Shown here piece after piece: positions 12,061 through 25,117 of a stretch of 64,000 nucleotides of DNA. The DNA is from Miscanthus floridulus. Taxonomy: Eukaryota; Streptophyta; Magnoliopsida; Poales; Poaceae. The number at the start of each line of letters is the position of its first letter. The stretch's first letter is position 1. Position numbers and translations under genes: made by a program. The notes beneath the pieces were generated by a model. The model had not been told where the DNA came from and searched no databases. It saw only the letters and a list, made by a program, of their open reading frames with translations. Location: positions 78,307,739-78,371,738 of the forward strand of contig NC_089583.1 of NCBI RefSeq assembly GCF_019320115.1, given 5' to 3'.

Positions 12061-12587
12061 AAGTACCATGTGGAGATCTATGATGAATTACTGTTCATTA
12101 TAGATCGAATATTGTTCATCACAAATGTGTAATTGGTTCAATGACAAAGCCCTATTCGTCATAGTATTAAAGGAGATCGTCACAGATGAGTCGCGCGAGT
12201 GATCTGTGATGAAACTCTGTGCTCTTCTATGACATTTTTTGTGATGATGCCTAATTTCATCATAGATAGGGAGGGTTGAAGGATCATCACCGCTAATCTA
12301 TGATAAAATGGAAAAATTCATCATAAAAAGTGATCTTCTATGATGGTTTTGAAATCATCATTAGGATTTTCATCATAGAAGTGGATATTTCTAGTAGTGT
12401 TAGCAGCCGAGAGTGTAGAAAACTCATGAATGGTTTTGTTGCCCATGGGCATGTTGGGTAGTGATATATAGGATATGAGGGTAAAGGGAAAAACTACTAA
12501 GGATAGATAAAAGCCTAGTTAGCAAAGCTAACAATAACTATAAACATAAAGCCAGTTGCCTTCCTCGGCAACTGCGCCAGAAATCCT

Positions 12588-13560
12588 TGTTGGTGTTTCT
12601 TATGACTAGTGGAGGAATTCTGCAAGCGCACAAAACTATTGTGTAGCACTTTGCCCGATGAGTACCAAGTGTTGAATTTTTATTTTTTCCAAAGGAAGGT
12701 GGGAGGCTAAGTTTAGATGATCGTTAGATATGCTAAAGGAAAAAGGGTGTCCTTAGCCTAGGAGGGTGAATGAATGGGTGAACTAGTAAACAAGCTAAAC
12801 AAGAGGTAGGATAGCTACAGGTGGGAGAGCGAGCAATATCATAAGTAACAAAGGTAAACTAGTGACTAGGAGGAATTCTTTAGTACTTCAGGGCACAGCC
12901 TACCTACCTAATCAGGAAGGTTAACTAGACAAGGTTTGCCATGAGCCCTACGATTTAATAACTAGATCTATCATGGTGGAATATAGAGGATGGACAAGGC
13001 TGTCAACACTTGCCAATTATCACAATCTATCTAGAGCTCTAATGAAATGGTATCAAAGCACCCTAACTAGACGGTGGAACCAGTACTAACGAATGACTAC
13101 TAAACAAAAGATAACTTATGGTACTACTGCTAAGAGCAAGCACCTAAGATCACTAATGATGAACAATAATGAACTAGAACTTGAACAAAGCAAAGCAATA
13201 ATACATAAATAAAGTACTGAATAAAGTAAATGCTAAATGAAAGAATTACAAAGGAGCTATACCAGACCCAAAAGACTCTTCTCAACTTCGAAGAAGCTCT
13301 ACTTCCACTCCTATGCTACTACTCTAGAGCTACTCTAAACTAGAGAGCTTGGAGAAGCTTGGAATGCTTGAATTTGAATCGAGTGTTGCTCTACTGAGCA
13401 CCACTACCCCTTTTATAGTGTGTAGAGGTAGTGGGGTACTAATAGAGGGTGTAGAAGGTCAATGGAGGTGACTTGGGTGTCAGGCAATGTCCTTAGGCAT
13501 TAGCCAACGTCCATTTCCACCACCTTATGATCGTAGGGCCCTGATTGCTCCCCCAAAGTT
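12588..13560. repeat. Old LTR-like repeat, copy 1
   Basis: It starts with TGTTGGTGTTTCTTA and then 'caagcgcacaaaactattgtgtagcactttgcccgatgagtacc'-type sequence, which recurs at 16,531 and inverted near 35,365-35,465. A minus-strand TATA-like element (CTATAAAAGGGG) lies at about 13,408-13,420, and exon-like 'agctctacttccactcctatgctact' sequence lies beside it. No open frame of note occurs. The layout suggests the LTR and leader of a decayed retrotransposon, but neither TSD nor primer-binding site could be assigned. The short spacer 12,400-12,587 shows nothing recognisable. Confidence 0.35.
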
Positions 13561-14129
13561 GGCTGCATGGCAGGTAAAGCGGTTGTCCCAGTCCAAAAGG
13601 TAGTTTGGAGGTTGGTTTGGCCCTCCAAGTGGATGACATTGGGCCCATGGAACTCAGCAACTCAACCTCCACCTTTGGATCAAACTAACATTGATCAATG
13701 GTTGTTAAGCCTTCTGGAGCTCATCCCACGGATCACTGATGTGGCAGGGCCCAAGGTGGCGTCGGTTGATGCCAGATGGCGTCGGCCAACGTGGACCTAT
13801 GGGCCCTGGCCTCCCTATCATGTCCACTTGTCTCCTATGCCTTTGTTTTGCACCATTTTTTCTAAAATTCCTGCATAAAAATAAATCTCCAAGTACAAGT
13901 GGAACTATGTGAATTATAAAGCAAATTGGACACATGTGATGATGTTTTACCTCACTTTACTTACCTTTTGGTTGAATGTTGATGGTCAAAAATGGGTGTT
14001 TGTGACCATCAACAATGTATATGCAAAGACTCACTGGCCAAGTGCTATGATTGCTCTGAACCATGTTAAATGGGTTCATCCCATCTATGTTCAAACCAAA
14101 CCTTATGTTCCTTATTTAATTAGAAAATG
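13561..14129. other. Unassigned, probably internal part of a decayed retroelement
   Basis: Short plus-strand frames exist but have no recognisable motif. Sequence near 13,800-13,920 loosely resembles 24,640-24,780 ('cctttgttttg', 'tgcat' spacing), which suggests both belong to the same old repeat family as the flanking LTR-like copies. Confidence 0.25.
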
Positions 14130-15075
14130 ACCGCCTATAACTGTGATTAATAGCTCTCCACTGGGTGCCATCAGCCAAGTGCCACAACTTTCCATCATTC
14201 ATCCGATCTTCTGCATGCCACCTCATCAGTTTTGTTGTCTTTACTGTGGCAAACAAACGCTACAAGTGAGGAATTATACAGAAATACCACATCACCTTCA
14301 TGGCCGGTCTTTTCTCATGGCCAGCTTGCATCATGGCATCATTGCCAGTTTTGTATCATGAGGCATGGCATCGATGACATGAATCCAAGTCTTTGTAATC
14401 TCCATATAACAATATGCAGTCATTAGGACAATCATGTATTTTCAATATTTCGAGTCCCAATGTGTTCTCAGGCAACTCATTTGGGCTTGGAACAAACTTT
14501 TGCAGTAGGGATAAGACATCGTTGAACCTAGTGTTCAACATTCTGTTCCTTGCTTTCATCTCCAGAAGCAAAATATTAGCTTCCAACTTTGACACAGTTG
14601 AACCTTTGTACAGCGTAGTTCTTGCATGCTTCCTCATCTCCTCCAACTTTTTTAGTTTTTTCATCAAGAAAATCTAGCTTCCCAGCATGAATCATCTAGT
14701 CTAGAGCATCTACCACTTCATTATTTGCCAAACTATCATTCCCCAAGATGGTGATGGTTTCTTCAACACCTTCATTCACAGTCTCTAGGACCATCTAATT
14801 CTCATTCACGTACCCCATTTCACCTACATTTGTATCCCTCTTGCGATTTTGTATACCTGATGAAGCTTGCTCGTCAGGTGGGTTCTCGCCTTCTTCCCCA
14901 TGTTTCGCCCAAACCATATAGTTTGGCATGAAACCCCTTTGAAGCAGATGACCCCTGATCTGCTCCTTGCTATCCCACTACTTAAGATTTTTGCAATCCC
15001 TGCATGGGTAGTTTATGAACTCGAGAGCCACAACATTATGTTCCATGTAAGCACTCATGACATTGATAAATGAGC
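14130..15075 (-). pseudogene. CACTA TNP2 transposase N-terminal fragment
   Basis: Read on the minus strand, it begins with a Transposase-associated domain remnant (CRDCKNLK, then HLLQRGFMPNYMVWAKHGE, near 14,870-15,040). It continues through an acidic linker to SPNELPENTLGLEILKIHDC and PNDCILLYGDYKDLDSCHRC at 14,356-14,500. It stops near 14,150, where the block homologous to LADGSQWRAIDTE begins. The same region exists in the CACTA element at 47,100-48,031, so the assignment is secure. Several stops break it, and neither the catalytic domain nor termini accompany it, so it is a truncated relic in its own right. Confidence 0.75.
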
Positions 15076-15322
15076 CAAGGCCTTACATGAATGTAGCTGA
15101 ACTACGATTCATATACATCCATCCATGATCCTTCTGTGTATAGCAAAGGCAGATCTTATAGCATGAAGAAATAAAAAATGAACATGGAGGTCCCATTGAG
15201 CAAGAGCATCAATAACGTAGTAAAAAGCACAATAGCAACAATCAAGTAATTAAGTCTGTGAAGAAAATTTTGTGGACCTCAGATCAGTTAAGTGATGAGC
15301 CAGCTTCGATTCGGACACAACC

Positions 15323-15527
15323 TTCAATAGATATTGGGAAACTAGCAATGGTCGATGAAAGGGGAACAGTGGGATTCATTTTGTCTATGGCTATGGCAGC
15401 AGATGACTTTAATTAAGGTAGCCTATTCAATAGATATTGGGAAACTAGCAATGGTCGATGAAAGGGGAACAGTGGGATTCATTTTGTCTATGGCTATGGC
15501 AGCAGATGACTTTAATTAAGGCAGCCT
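15323..15527. repeat. Perfect or near-perfect 103-bp tandem duplication
   Basis: The block beginning 'ttcaatagatattgggaaac' and ending in 'tttaattaaggtagcctat' occurs at 15,323-15,425 and again from 15,426. The copies are identical for about 95 bp before diverging at 'gtagcctat'/'gcagcctac'. No protein can be recognised in the frame that follows, to about 15,706. Confidence 0.85.
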
Positions 15528-16184
15528 ACGCCATCGACCCGGTGGTGGAAATCAGCCTTTACCACCACCTGGATATGCAGTCCAGCGGGGAAATACTCTT
15601 TACCACTGCTTTCAACATTGGAAAGAACAAACACCGCACCAAATGCCATTATATCAGGCATAGAGGGCATACGGAAGTGCGAGCAGCATGGCCCGTCAAG
15701 CTCTAGTTCATTAAGACCCTGTTTGGACCAGTTTCAAATTCTTAAAAACTAGCCTATTTGGATCCCACCCAGTTTACAAAAGCCAGATTCTTAAAAACTA
15801 CCAAAAACTAGAGGATCTAAAAAGGACCTAAGTTGATAGATTTGTAATGAAATTATCATCAATTTGCTCTACTACTAATTATTTTGAACAAATCGGTTTA
15901 TAGGCCACCAAAAACATTGGTCCAGCGACATCACATAACACTAAGAGCAATGACAGCAAAAGAAAGGAGCACTTGTCGGACTAGATTTTTTGTTTATTAC
16001 TTTATAAAATATATAGATACATTTCCAATGAGTACATGGTTGTACTCATCCACAAAGATAATACACCTAAAAATAATCCTCTCAGAGCGAGGATGATGGT
16101 CGCCTTGGTTACTTTGGAGGAGGCCCATCATCATTCATCGTTGTCATTGTCCTCGGGCTCATTCGTCATTGTCCTCATCCTCCT
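15528..16184. other. Unassigned AT-rich stretch, possible MITE remnant
   Basis: About 15,712-15,840 contains 'accctgtttgga' and repeated 'ttcttaaaaacta', a composition common in small grass DNA transposons. No convincing terminal inverted repeat and TSD pair was found. The rest shows no gene. Confidence 0.25.
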
Positions 16185-16356
16185 CCTCCTCCTCGTCCTC
16201 TTCCTCGGTGTCCTCCTCCTCGGAGCTCCAGTCAGGAATCAAATCAGGATCCATATCCTCCCTACAAGCCTCCTTAGACGATGAGTGCTGCTAGACCTCG
16301 TCCTCATCAGAGGACGAGTCATAGCTAGGAAGCTTGAAAAAATTGTCCGCCGACAT
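16185..16356 (-). pseudogene. Acidic protein N-terminal fragment, unrecognised
   Basis: A minus-strand frame starts MSADNFFKLPSYDSSSDEDE. After one stop it continues in the same frame with MDPDLIPDWSSEEED and a run of Asp/Glu residues encoded by near-perfect 'cctcctcctc' repeats on the plus strand. The stop is TAG where CAG would be read through. The family is not recognised. Acidic starts of this kind occur in several transposon-encoded plant proteins, but nothing downstream confirms one. Confidence 0.25.
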
Positions 16357-16530
16357 GGTTCTAGTCTGATGGAAGAAGGGGATGAACAAGGAAGAGGGGT
16401 GGTCAAAGAGGGTAGAGGGCTTGAATAATATGTAGAACGGGGGTGTTGGTAGTTGGGCTTGGGCATTGGGACACACTCTCACTAATTCATGTTCAATATT
16501 TACTGCCGGTACACCAAACGGTCATGTAGG

Positions 16531-17436
16531 TTGTTGGTATTTCTTAACACAAATAGAAATAATCAGCAAGCGCATGGAATTACCGTTGTAGCACTTCACC
16601 CAGAAGTATTTAGTGTATCGTATTTTCCATGGGGAACAGAGGTATTCTTCTAGCTAGTTTGTCCAAGGACAACACAAGGGTAGAGTGGATAGAGGTCAAG
16701 ACGGATTCCGATGGTTTTTTGGGTCCAGGGATAGATAAACTCTACTTCTACTTGCTTATTTCAAGCGGCGGGTTGCACTTGGTCTGCCAGGCAATGCTGG
16801 CCTATAGCTCTACACTGTGCCTAGTTGTGGGGCATTACAAGGTGTGGATAGGGTTGTCACCACCTACCGCATACTCCTCAACCGTAGAGCACAAGGCAAA
16901 TGAAGGTAGCTTCTAGCTTAGACACCACGTCTACGCTATTGGTTACTACTCTAGCATTGGCCAGGAACATCCGTCTTTATCAGGAGTCCTCTACTGGAGC
17001 ATATGCCATGGGGACAGACAACGAACCCGCAAACAAGTAAGAGTAAAGTTTAACTAATCAAAGACTTTATAACCAAAAGAACCCCCGAACACTAATTTAG
17101 CGGGAGAACCCGTTGAAGTAAAGATGCTCGTCGGGGTATAAGTCGGGTAGACATCGACAAGTCTAGCACTTCCCCAAGCTCTCCCTCGCATCTCTCCCTT
17201 ACTACTCTACTAGCTATCTAGGGCCTAAGCCCTTGGAGTGAAGCTCAGAAGTGGAGTACTCTTGCTCTTGTGTGTTGTGTTGAGAATGCAAGCCCTCTCC
17301 CTCCTTTTATAGCACAAGTAGGTCGGTTTGCCTATCTCTTTTTAGGTAACCCCCATTGCAACCAACCTTAGAGAGGCAGTAAGAAGCACCTGGTCAAGGT
17401 TGGGGCAGAGAGAATCCAGCAGGGGTGTGGCCGCAC
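16531..17436. repeat. Old LTR-like repeat, copy 2
   Basis: It begins TGTTGGTATTTCTTAAC and then 'ccgttgtagcacttcaccc', matching copy 1 at 12,588 and an inverted copy near 35,365-35,465. A minus-strand TATA-like TATAAAAGG is at about 17,310-17,318. The sequence is interrupted at 17,432-17,436 by the LTR element that follows (TSD CGCAC) and continues at 24,519. Confidence 0.4.
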
Positions 17437-17438
17437 TA

Positions 17439-19654
17439 TGGCAGAACCTCATAAATTATAGGGCTCACATGCACCTATCACTGTCCAATGACCTCTGATG
17501 ACTATGCATATATTCCTGGTAACTTAAGAAGACTATCGGGTGTCCTCGAAGAACCCCAAATCATCCACAATTTTCCAAGCAGGATCCAATTACAGAGTCA
17601 TTACAGTATTACAGCATTTATTCAAATATTTACATCAGAGTAAAATAGCGGAAGTTTTACGATAACTTAGCTTACAAACCAGTTGTTTCAAACCTTACAA
17701 ACTAAGTTTGATAATTATTACAAACCATAGTAGTGGAGTGGCATTAGTAACATAATACAAACACACAATATAAGTATCCTGCCCAAGGACCACGCATTTA
17801 CTTATCAACATCGATTTGAACAAGAGTCATGCAGCACGGTCCAAAGCAGACCTGCTCATGAGGCTCACCTACAACAAGGGTCAATGAACCCTGAGTATAA
17901 AAGTACTCAACAAGACTTAACTAGAGTAAAAACGGAGTATAACTCAGGTATGTAGGCTCAGGGATTCAAGGTAGGGCTTTAGCAAGAAACAAGGTTCTTT
18001 TGCATAAAAGCTCTTTAAAAAGATTCTATCTCTCAACAATTAATTCTTCATAAAGACCATATATGAATCTACCATGATCCGTAATGAGATCATGAACTTC
18101 ATATCAAACTCTTTCTCAAATCCTACTCAAGTTCCATTTGTTAACTACGATGATGAACAGTGAGTTGAGTCTCCATAACCGAGGAGCAACGATGATTCGA
18201 ACTGATTATAACCTAGCTGGGGATTCCCAACCACACGACATATGTAGGTCCCCAACCTACATATACCAACCTACCCTTAGATCCTCTAAAACAAGAATGG
18301 GTCCACGCCACCCGAGAATACAGTACTCCACCAATCTAGCCCATTGCCATGTGGGTACATGCTATTTTCGCCATCTCTCCACTCCCAGTGCATGAGTAGC
18401 CATTCTCGTAATAGAATAGCCAAGTTAAGGCTTACCGGAGTATGTGATCGGTACTACAAAGTCTCACCTCATGTAATTCAACAACGGACGTGTCTTAATC
18501 GACATAGGCGAAAAGAACCCGCTCACAAGACCTCCATGTCCTATGGCTCTCACACACCGAGTCCGACCGGTCTAGATTTATTACTCCATATGCTTATATC
18601 TCATGATAACATAAGTAACCAATCATATCAAATTCCTGTTTAAATCTCACAGGAGACCGCATGGTTGAAATGAACTCGGTCGGCGAACGAATGGCGCGGT
18701 GGCGGCGTTGAGAGGAAGAAGAGAAGAAAGCAAGGGCAACGTCGGCCTGCTCTGTGCCCCAAGAAGTGAGGAAGGGCATACCAACTTGATTAGCGATGTT
18801 TTGAGCTGGCCACACGGTTGATTGCATGTCAAGGCTCGAGAAACGCCCAGAGGGCCACGCCGATGCTGGTGTGGGCAGAGAGGGAAGAAGAGAAGGAGCT
18901 CACGGCTTGTTACTGTAGCAAAGAGCAGATTTTATTTTTCTCAAATTACTCCCAAACTGTTCAGCATCTCATTTTTCTCCTTAAAGCAAACTTGTTTACT
19001 TTGATGAGCTCTTCAACCTTGCTTTAAGGCTTAACATCGAATTCTTGATGGTTTAAAAATTGTAGAATTCTGACAAAATGTATATATTGAAAATTGAATT
19101 TATAGGATTTCCAAAAATAGTTATTTAGTCATTTTTGGTGGTTAAATATAACTCAATTTTATTCAACCAACATCACTATATCATAAAACAAGGTTCACAC
19201 CAAGCATTGCAACAAAAATTATTAAACTCTTATTTGTAAAAATTGATTTATTAAACCCTAGAAATTGGACTTTAAATCAAATCTTTTAGAAGTTTAATCA
19301 ATTTGATTAATTAATAAAAGTTGATATTAACTTCAACATTGGATCTTGAATTTAAACAGGGTTAATTCACAAACACAACCTAACTTTGATTCCAATGTAA
19401 AGCATCAATTTAACACTTTAAACTTTATTAAGGAAGAATTTGAATTGTTTAATAGATCCCCACATTAAAATTCACAAAGTTTCATAATCATTATTATTAT
19501 CATTATTTTAGGTAATATATAAAACACTCCATAAAATAACATTTATAGGCTATAATATAAACATGAAATGCATTCATGAGTTGATGCATGATGATTATGC
19601 ATAATGATGACATGATCACCTTCTTAATTACTTTTTAACATCTGGGATGTTACA
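17439..19654 (-). repeat. 3' LTR, carrying an internal deletion
   Basis: This 2,216-bp LTR aligns with the right LTR on both sides of one junction at about 18,650. There, 'tctcacagg' joins 'agaccgcatggttg'. The right LTR holds about 1.6 kb more at this point (21,903-23,517), so this copy was probably shortened across a 2-bp GG microhomology. Confidence 0.85.
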
Positions 19655-20685
19655 ATCCTTCCCCTTAAAGAAATCTCGTCCCGAGATTATAAAGTGTGAA
19701 AAGTGTTGGGTTGAGTAGTGGAAAAGGAAATGTGTCAAACACATTAACTTTCAAGTTGTTCATAGAACAACAAGAGTTGACTTGAAATTGCAAACGAGAT
19801 CAAAAGATAGTTGTAAGGGACAAAGGATGTAGTAACTTCAATGGAATGATGGAACATGAATTCCAAATGAGAGTTCCAAGATGAGTGAATCACATTAATT
19901 GTGAAGCTATAGTGGATCATGACCGTAGACCTCGATACCAGCGAGCGCCCAGCAGTATTTCCTTATGGCTACAGTCCACAGGAGACCCCAAGTTTCGATG
20001 CGGCACCATAAATCATGGATCATGGCACCACCATAGGGCACAACTAAAGTAACTCACAAGTAACACTTGTCAAACTAGCAAGGTCAAGAAACTAGCATGT
20101 GTTGCATTTAGGAGAAACCAAGACATGACACATGCATAGGTTTGGGAAGTCAAGGATTAGTCCCAAGTTTCAACATTGAGTAGATGGGGAAAATTAAAGT
20201 GCATCAAAAGTTCCAAATGATGTAGAACTTATGAGCAAACATAAGCAAAGAGTGGTTTACTGGCAAAGCCTGGCACATGACTAGATTCATTGGGACAAAA
20301 ATAGCTATAACAAGTAATAGCCATTCCCTGAATGGAAGGAGGAAGTTTTAAACATCATTATATTTCAACTTCGTATGAATGATTATAACTAGAATATGTG
20401 CAGTGTTTCATTAATGACATGATGCATGAATGATTCTTACGTTACTAAACATCAAAGCTCCTATGGTACATAACCAATAGTTTTTATGATATAGGGCATA
20501 ATAAGATTACTACTCCACCACAACAGCCTGTTTAATCAAATAAGGAATGGCGAGAATGAATTAAGATAAGTCAGAAGCAATTTGGACCAAATTAACAGTT
20601 TAAATTTATCTGTCCCAAATTGTTTTGAAGTTTTTGTAAAACAATACTATAAAAACCTTGTAATGATTGCTCTGATACCACTCTC
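19655..20685 (-). other. Non-coding internal region of the LTR element
   Basis: 1,031 bp between the LTRs. It starts (minus strand) with the primer-binding site at 20,669-20,680 and ends with the polypurine tract. No gag, protease or polymerase motif is present on either strand. Confidence 0.7.
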
Positions 20686-23600
20686 TGGCAGAACCTCCTA
20701 AATTATAGGGCCCACATGCACCTGTCACTGTCCAATGACCTCTGACGACTATGCATATGTTCCCGGTTACTTAAGAAGACTGTCGGGTGTCCTCGAAGAA
20801 CCCTGAATCATCCACAATTTTCTGAGCAGGATCCCATTACAGAGTCATTGCAGTATTACAACATTTATTCAAATATTTACATCAGAGTAAAATAGCAAAA
20901 GTCTTATGATAACTTAGCTTACAAACCAGTTGTTTCAAACCTTACAAACTAAGTTCGATAATTATTACAAACCATAGTAGTGGAGTGGTATTAGTAACAT
21001 AATAGAAACACACAATATAAGTATCCTACCCAAGGACCACACATGTACTTATCAACATTGATTTGAACAAGAGTCATGCATCACGGTCCAAAGCAGACCT
21101 GCTCATGAGGCTCACCTGCAACAAGGGTCAACAAACCCTGAGTACAAAAGTACTCAACAAGACTTAACCAGAGTAAAAACAGAGTATAACTCAGGTATGC
21201 AGGCTCAGGGATTCAAGGTAGGGCTTTAGCAAGAAACAAGGTTCTTTTGCATAAAAGCTCTTTAAAAAGATTCTGTCTCTCAACACTTAATTCTTCATAA
21301 AGACTATATATGAATCTGCCATGATCCGTAATGAGATCATGAACTTCATATCAAACTCTTTCTCAAATCCTACTCAAGTTCCATTTGTTAACTACGATGA
21401 TGAACAGTAAGTTGAGTCTCCATAACTGAGGAGCAACGATGATTCGAACCGATTATAACCTAGCTAGGGATTCCCAACCACATGACATATGTAGGTCCCC
21501 AACCTACATATACCAACCTACCCTCATATCCTCTAAAACAAGAATGGGTCCACACCACCCAAGAATATAGTACTCCACCAATCCAGCCCATTACCACGTG
21601 GGTACATGCTATTCTCGCCATCTCTCCACTCCCAGTGTGCGAGTAGCTATTCTCGTAATAGAATAGCTAAGTTAAGGCTTACTGAAGTATGTGCTCGGTA
21701 CTATAAAGTCTCACCTCATGCAATTTAACAACGGACGTGTCTTAATCAACACAGGTGGAAAGAACCCGCTCACAAGACCTCCATGTCCTGTGGCTCTCAC
21801 ACACCGAGTTTGCCCGGTCTAGATTTATTACTCCACATGCTTATATCTCATGATAACATAAGTAACCAATCATATCAAAATCCCATTTAAATCTCACAGG
21901 TGACAAATAATCATCCGATGTTTATCTGTCTAAGCATGGCTAAGCATAAATAAGCATTCTCAGATTCAAACGGGTAACAAGGTGGATATTGAAAAACAAG
22001 GTTGGTAATGCACCAATTAGGTTTTCACTCAACTCCTAATCACTTAATGCAGTACTTGAAAGCAAAAGCAATATAATTTGTAAAACACAAGGTAGGTTTA
22101 AATGCATCCAGGGCTTGCCTTGGTTAACGGAAAAGTCCGGTTCCGGAGACGTTCCACAATTATCAATCCCGACCTCAACAGACGGATTAACCTCCTCCTC
22201 AACTTGATTGACTACCACGTTCTCACTTTCGTTCACTACACATAGTAATAATACCATGTTTAATATGATGCGCGATATGAAACATGATGCTTGACAATGG
22301 ATGCAAAAATTAATAACTTGAATACAACTTTCCTTCGCGGGACAATTGCAAACCCACAACTTCTAAACATTTTTCATAACCCATATACTTACTTTAAGTA
22401 TTAAGGATTATTTTATAATAATGACCCAAGGCATCACTCAATCCAAAATTCAAACAAAACCTAAGTTATTAAGGTTTACTATTTGCTTTTAGGAATTAAT
22501 TATTTAATTAAAAGATATGAAATAAATCAACTTTCTCCAAATGAGCTAAAAATTTTTGTGAAGGCTTATCACATGATAACTAAGTGGCAAAACAATTTTC
22601 ATAATTTTTAGATAAATAATAAAGCCTAGAAAAATCATAGAAGCTCATTTATTAATTAATTAGAGTAATTTTTATCACATACAAATTGTATAGAAAATCA
22701 ACATTTAATATTTTTACTAAATAGTTTACATCTCACAGAGGTCACAAAAAAATTTCATAATTTTTGGAGCTCTAATTAATTCTACACAAAATAAACAAAA
22801 TCAGTACATTTATTAAATTAACAAAACACAAATTAAAAGGAAAACAGGCCTCGGGTCCTATTCGGACCAACTCGGCCCAGCGAAGCAACAGGCCGGCCCA
22901 GTGCGGCCTACCTCGGCCTGGCTTGGTCACTTTGCAGAAAAGCCCTCAGTTCATTTTAGAATTAAGCCACAGTACTTCAACACTATTTGACACTATTCAA
23001 ATGAGTCACAAGATTCACAATTAGGCCCTTGCCTTAGTTCTTATTGCTGCACGGAATCCTTGGTCGCGAATCAGAACAGAGCATGGGTTGGGTGGCTCGA
23101 TTCCGGCCGGTGAAGACTCGTCGGTGGCAATTGGAGGGGTGGTCGAGCGACGGGGTGGCGAGGCGAGCCTAAGGGTGGCCTCAGCTCGGTAGGTCGTGGC
23201 CCATGACGGCATGGCCATGCGAGCCCATGGCTCAGCGGCGGAGTGGCACGGCGGCAGGGCGCGGAATGGCTACTACAGCCTCAGAAAGGTGAAAATAGGG
23301 TTCGTAGGAGATCAAGTACGCTCACCATGACATGATTGATCAACTGATAGAAGCGATGACGTGATGGAGCTCGACGCAGGCGATGACGACGGCCATGGTG
23401 GCTCGGCCGCAGCGAAATCTCGGCGCACGGGCGATTTGAGCTGGTAGAGGTAAGGAAAAAGGGTGAGGGAGCATCGCAAGGACCAGGCGAAGCTCTAGGG
23501 AAAAAGAATTGGCTGGAGACCGCATGGTTGAGACGAACTCGGTCGGTGAACGAATGGCGCGGTGGCGGCGTTGAGAGGAAGAAGAGAAGAAAGCAGGGGC

Positions 23601-24518
23601 AACGTCAGCCTGCTCTATGCCCCAAGAAGCAAGGAAGGGCATACCAACTTGATCAGCGATGTTTTGAGCTAGCCACATGGTTGATTGCACGTCAAGGCTC
23701 GAGAAATGCCCAGAGGGCCACGCCGACGCTGGTGTGGGCAGAGAGGGAAGAAGAGAAGGAGCTCATAGCTTTGTTACTGTAGCAAAGAGCAGATTTTATT
23801 TTTCTTAAATTACTCCCAAACTGTTCAGCATCTCATTTTGCTCCTTAAAGCAAACTTGTTTACTTTGATGAGCTCTTCAACTTTGCTTTAAGGCTTAACA
23901 TCAAATTCTTGATGGTTTAAAAATTGTAGAATTCCGACAAAATGTATATATTGAAAATTGAATTTATAGGATTTCCAAAAACAGTTATTTAGTCATTTTT
24001 GGTGGTTAAATATAACTCAATTTCATTCAACCAACATCACTATATCATAAAACAAGGTTCACACCAAGCATTGCAACAAAAATTATTAAACTCTTATTTG
24101 TAAAAATTGATTTATTAAACCCCAGAAATTGGACTTTAAATCAAATCTTTTACAAGTTTAATCAATTTGATTAATTAATAAAAGGTGATATTAACTTCAA
24201 CATTGGATCTTGAATTTAAACAGGATTAATTCAAAAACACAACCTAACTTTGATTCCAATGTAAAGCATCAATTTAACACTTTAAACTTTATTAAGGAAG
24301 AATTTGAATTATTTAATAGATCCCCACATTAAAATTCACAAAGTTTCATAATCATTATTATTATCATTATTTCAGGTAATATATAAAACACTCCATAAAA
24401 TAACATTTACAGGCTATAATATAAACATGAAATGCATTCATGAGTTGATGCATGATGATTATGCATAATGATGACATGATCACCTTCTTAATTACTTTTT
24501 AACATCTAGGATGTTACA
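20686..24518 (-). repeat. 5' LTR, full length (3.8 kb)
   Basis: A 3,833-bp LTR adjoining the primer-binding site. The portion absent from the other LTR (21,903-23,517) includes AT-rich sequence and a GC-rich block at 22,850-23,500 with short frames of no known family. The minus strand carries no reverse-transcriptase-like motif. Confidence 0.85.
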
Positions 24519-25117
24519 CGCACCCTGGTTGGCCCACCTTGAGTCTAGTTTTGACGAGAGATATTCTTCGGTCTTCTAGAATGACCCTGTGGAGGTTTCA
24601 CGCCAATTGGAGCTGGTTTGATCTAGATTTGGTCTTGTTCTCCACCTTGTTAAGCCTTGGTTTGGCCCGGTAGTGAGTCTTCTCCCCTTGGACTCTTTTG
24701 TTTTGTGCAATACGGTGTTATGCTTTGCTTCTTTGCGCATTTTGAATGCATTTTCTATGTATTTCATGAATGCCCCTACAAATGGTCAAACACCAAAGCT
24801 GGTGGAAGTTGTTAGTTATAAAAGCCCTATGTCTAAGCTTGGTGTTTATTTTAGTAGTTTTTATATGAAAGTTGGCGGTTAGAAATGTGAGTTAAGCACC
24901 GCCAACATAGGTCCGGCGGCCGTAATATGTATCTCAATTGGCTCGGCGTTCCAAATGATAGTGGAATTCAACCCCACTAGCACCGCCGCATTGATGGTTT
25001 TCAACTGTCAGTTTCATTCCTTATGAGGTCTCCCTATTAGTCCAACCGACGGTGGAAGTATCACACCGTCGCTTCTATCGCTACGGCAATGAAAGTGGCA
25101 ACAGTGGTATCTCGATC
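24519..25117. other. Flank of both neighbouring insertions; old repeat sequence
   Basis: It lies between the TSD of the LARD-like element (24,519-24,523) and that of the Gypsy derivative (25,113-25,117). It is the continuation of the repeat interrupted at 17,436. No gene is recognised. A phrase at 24,770-24,840 on 'caaacaccaaagctggtgg' is typical of noncoding grass LTR sequence, from memory. Confidence 0.3.

Larger units (their letters stand above)
6500..12399 (-). mobile_element. Degraded CACTA (En/Spm) element, right terminus at 12399
   Basis: The right end reads TTTCTAGTAGTG, which on the minus strand is the CACTACTAGAAA terminus typical of CACTA elements. It is followed by TTA, the probable 3-bp target duplication. 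Inside the terminus, 12,080-12,390 is rich in 'catcatagaa'/'tctatgatg' inverted motifs, and 11,560-12,060 is a tandem subterminal array. Decayed TNP2 transposase occupies about 6,524-10,560 in the same orientation. No matching left terminus was found, so the left boundary given is only the end of recognisable transposase. The element hosts a TRIM insertion and a SINE-like sequence. Confidence 0.65.
17437..24518 (-). mobile_element. Non-coding LTR retrotransposon with giant LTRs (LARD-like)
   Basis: Two direct repeats, 17,439-19,654 and 20,686-24,518, each run on the minus strand from TGTAACATC to TTCTGCCA. The minus-strand primer-binding site TGGTATCAGAGC (initiator Met-tRNA) is at 20,669-20,680, five bases inside the right (5') LTR. 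A purine-rich TAAGGGGAAGGATT abuts the left (3') LTR at 19,655-19,668. CGCAC flanks the element at 17,432-17,436 and 24,519-24,523, with a two-base 'ta' gap at the left end. The internal region of 1,031 bp has no recognisable coding sequence, so mobilisation would have needed proteins supplied in trans. The right LTR is about 1.6 kb longer than the left. Confidence 0.88.

Noticed and set aside
15712..15840. MITE with 'ccctgtttgga' end
   Set aside because: No matching inverted end or target duplication could be read; noted only in the spacer entry.
22036..22359. 107-codon minus-strand frame in the long LTR
   Set aside because: No motif, lies in LTR sequence and has no counterpart in the shorter LTR.
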